From positions 1 through 32,590 of the forward strand of contig CAMPKJ010000024.1 of assembly GCA_946887105.1 (NCBI GenBank): a stretch of DNA of 32,590 nucleotides, in the 5' to 3' direction. Origin of the DNA: an uncultured Acidobacteriota bacterium. GTDB taxonomy: Bacteria; Acidobacteriota; Thermoanaerobaculia; Gp7-AA8. Numbering within the stretch: the first letter of the stretch is position 1; each line of letters opens with the position of its first letter. Below the pieces are notes generated by a model. The model had not been told where the DNA came from. It made no database searches and saw nothing but the letters and a program-made list of their open reading frames with translations. Position numbers and translations under genes: made by a program. Below, piece by piece: positions 31,619-32,590 of the stretch.

Positions 31619-32590
31619 TCAGAACGCGGCCAGCTGCGCGAGGTAGGCGTCGTAGTTGCGCTTCATCTCGGCCAGCGAGTCGCCGCCGAACTTCTCGCGC
31701 ATGGCCGCGGCCAGGATCACCGCCAGCATGGCTTCGCAGACGACGCCGCACGCCGGAACGGCGGTGACGTCGCTGCGCTCCCACTGCGAGCGGTGCGCTT
31801 CGTGCGTTTCGGTGTCGACGGACGGCAACCCGCGGCGGAGCGTGGAGATCGGCTTCATGTACGCGCGCACGATCACGTCCTGTCCGTTGGTGACGCCGCC
31901 TTCGAGTCCGCCCGCGCGATTGGTCTCGCGGTGATACCGCCGCTGCTCGTCGAAGTGGATGGCGTCGTGCACCGCGGAACCGATCCGCTGCGACGCCGCC
32001 ACTCCATCGCCGATCGAGACGGCCTTGACGGCGTGGATCGAGAGGATGGCCTGCGCGATGCGGCCGTCGAGTTTCTCGGTCCACTGAATGTACGAGCCCA
32101 ATCCGACCGGCACCCCGCGCGCAGCCACGACAATCGTGCCCCCAAGCGTCTCCCCTGCTTCCTTCGCGCGGTCGACTTCCGCGACCATCGCCGCCTCGTG
32201 CTCCTTGTTCACCGCACGTAACGGCGATTCGTCGTCGACGGCGCCGAGCTCGTCCCACGCCGGCGCGTCATTCGGATCGCCCGCCGCACCCACCGACACG
32301 ACCCCGGAACGGATCTCGATTCCGAACGCGCGCAGCAGCTCCTTCGCAATGGCCCCCGCCGCCACCCGCGACGCCGTCTCGCGCGCCGAGGCGCGCTCGA
32401 GGATGTCGCGCAGATCCGTGCGCCCGTATTTCATCCCCCCCGCGAGATCGACATGCCCGGGCCGCGGCGCATGCACCCGCCGCTTGTGCGCCTCCGCCTC
32501 ATCGACCTCCCACGGATCCATCGCCCCCCGCCAATTCTCGAAATCGCGATTGCGGATGACCATCGCGACCGGCGACCCGAGCGTCTCCCC
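31619..32590 (-). CDS. aroC: Chorismate synthase, N-terminus beyond window
   Basis: About 323 residues are visible; the frame stays open to the right edge (GETLGSPVA before the internal Met at 32563), so roughly 60 N-terminal residues are missing. It converts EPSP to chorismate using reduced FMN. Signatures: MVIRNRDFENW, RPGHVDLAGGMKYG, RASARETASRVAAGA, GVPVGLGSY, AVSIGDG, GGVTNGQDVIVRAYMKPISTL and RSDVTAVPACGVVCEAML. Its product is the substrate for chorismate mutase at 11186 and for anthranilate synthase. Confidence 0.97.
   Translation of the reverse strand, partial: GETLGSPVAMVIRNRDFENWRGAMDPWEVDEAEAHKRRVHAPRPGHVDLAGGMKYGRTDLRDILERASARETASRVAAGAIAKELLRAFGIEIRSGVVSVGAAGDPNDAPAWDELGAVDDESPLRAVNKEHEAAMVAEVDRAKEAGETLGGTIVVAARGVPVGLGSYIQWTEKLDGRIAQAILSIHAVKAVSIGDGVAASQRIGSAVHDAIHFDEQRRYHRETNRAGGLEGGVTNGQDVIVRAYMKPISTLRRGLPSVDTETHEAHRSQWERSDVTAVPACGVVCEAMLAVILAAAMREKFGGDSLAEMKRNYDAYLAQLAAF

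Overview
The window is GC-rich, densely packed bacterial DNA with many ATGA/GTGA start-stop overlaps. No rRNA, tRNA, transposase, phage integration gene or CRISPR array is visible. The gene content suggests a member of the Acidobacteriota or a neighbouring phylum, probably an environmental genome: secreted RHS proteins with Ig/FN3 domains, a MoxR/DUF58/DUF4129/SpoIIM-like cluster, B-box zinc-finger membrane proteins, a type I-beta DAHP synthase and several dispersed palindromic repeats. That placement is an inference; no marker gene in the window fixes the taxon.

Region 1 (1-9990, minus strand) is a secretome block. It reads, in transcription order, a tail-fibre-like secreted protein, a DUF3617 protein, a secreted protein of unknown family, a 1565-aa RHS/YD-repeat protein with Ig-like and FN3 domains, a second short RHS-core protein with a variable C-terminus, and a small membrane protein that runs off the left edge. 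The last four are chained by ATGA overlaps. The final pair looks like a polymorphic toxin and a candidate immunity protein.

Region 2 (10160-11672, minus) is a chorismate mutase-DAHP synthase operon. Its leader contains a consensus-like promoter, a 16-codon leader ORF rich in Phe and Tyr codons (MTATAPCFSFYYGDYS) and a perfect rho-independent terminator just before the first gene. This is a textbook arrangement for ribosome-mediated attenuation by Phe/Tyr, and is the most interesting item in the window.

Region 3 (11708-20909, plus) is an eleven-gene membrane/AAA+ cluster: B-box membrane protein, multi-TM protein, DUF4129, DUF4350, MoxR ATPase, DUF58, SpoIIM-like, RDD, B-box+RDD, zinc-ribbon/B-box and a small membrane protein. 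It is punctuated by two kinds of palindromic repeat, some of which are translated as part of the proteins.

Region 4 (20890-22856, minus) is a two-gene unit of an alpha/beta hydrolase and a protein of unknown family. Region 5 (22988-27970, minus) is a trpGDCFBA operon without trpE. Region 6 holds rmuC and a class V aminotransferase (minus), then a divergent ArsR-type regulator with an SdpI-like membrane protein (plus) behind a palindromic operator, and finally a partial chorismate synthase aroC (minus) running off the right edge. Thus three separate parts of the chorismate/tryptophan pathway lie within 22 kb.
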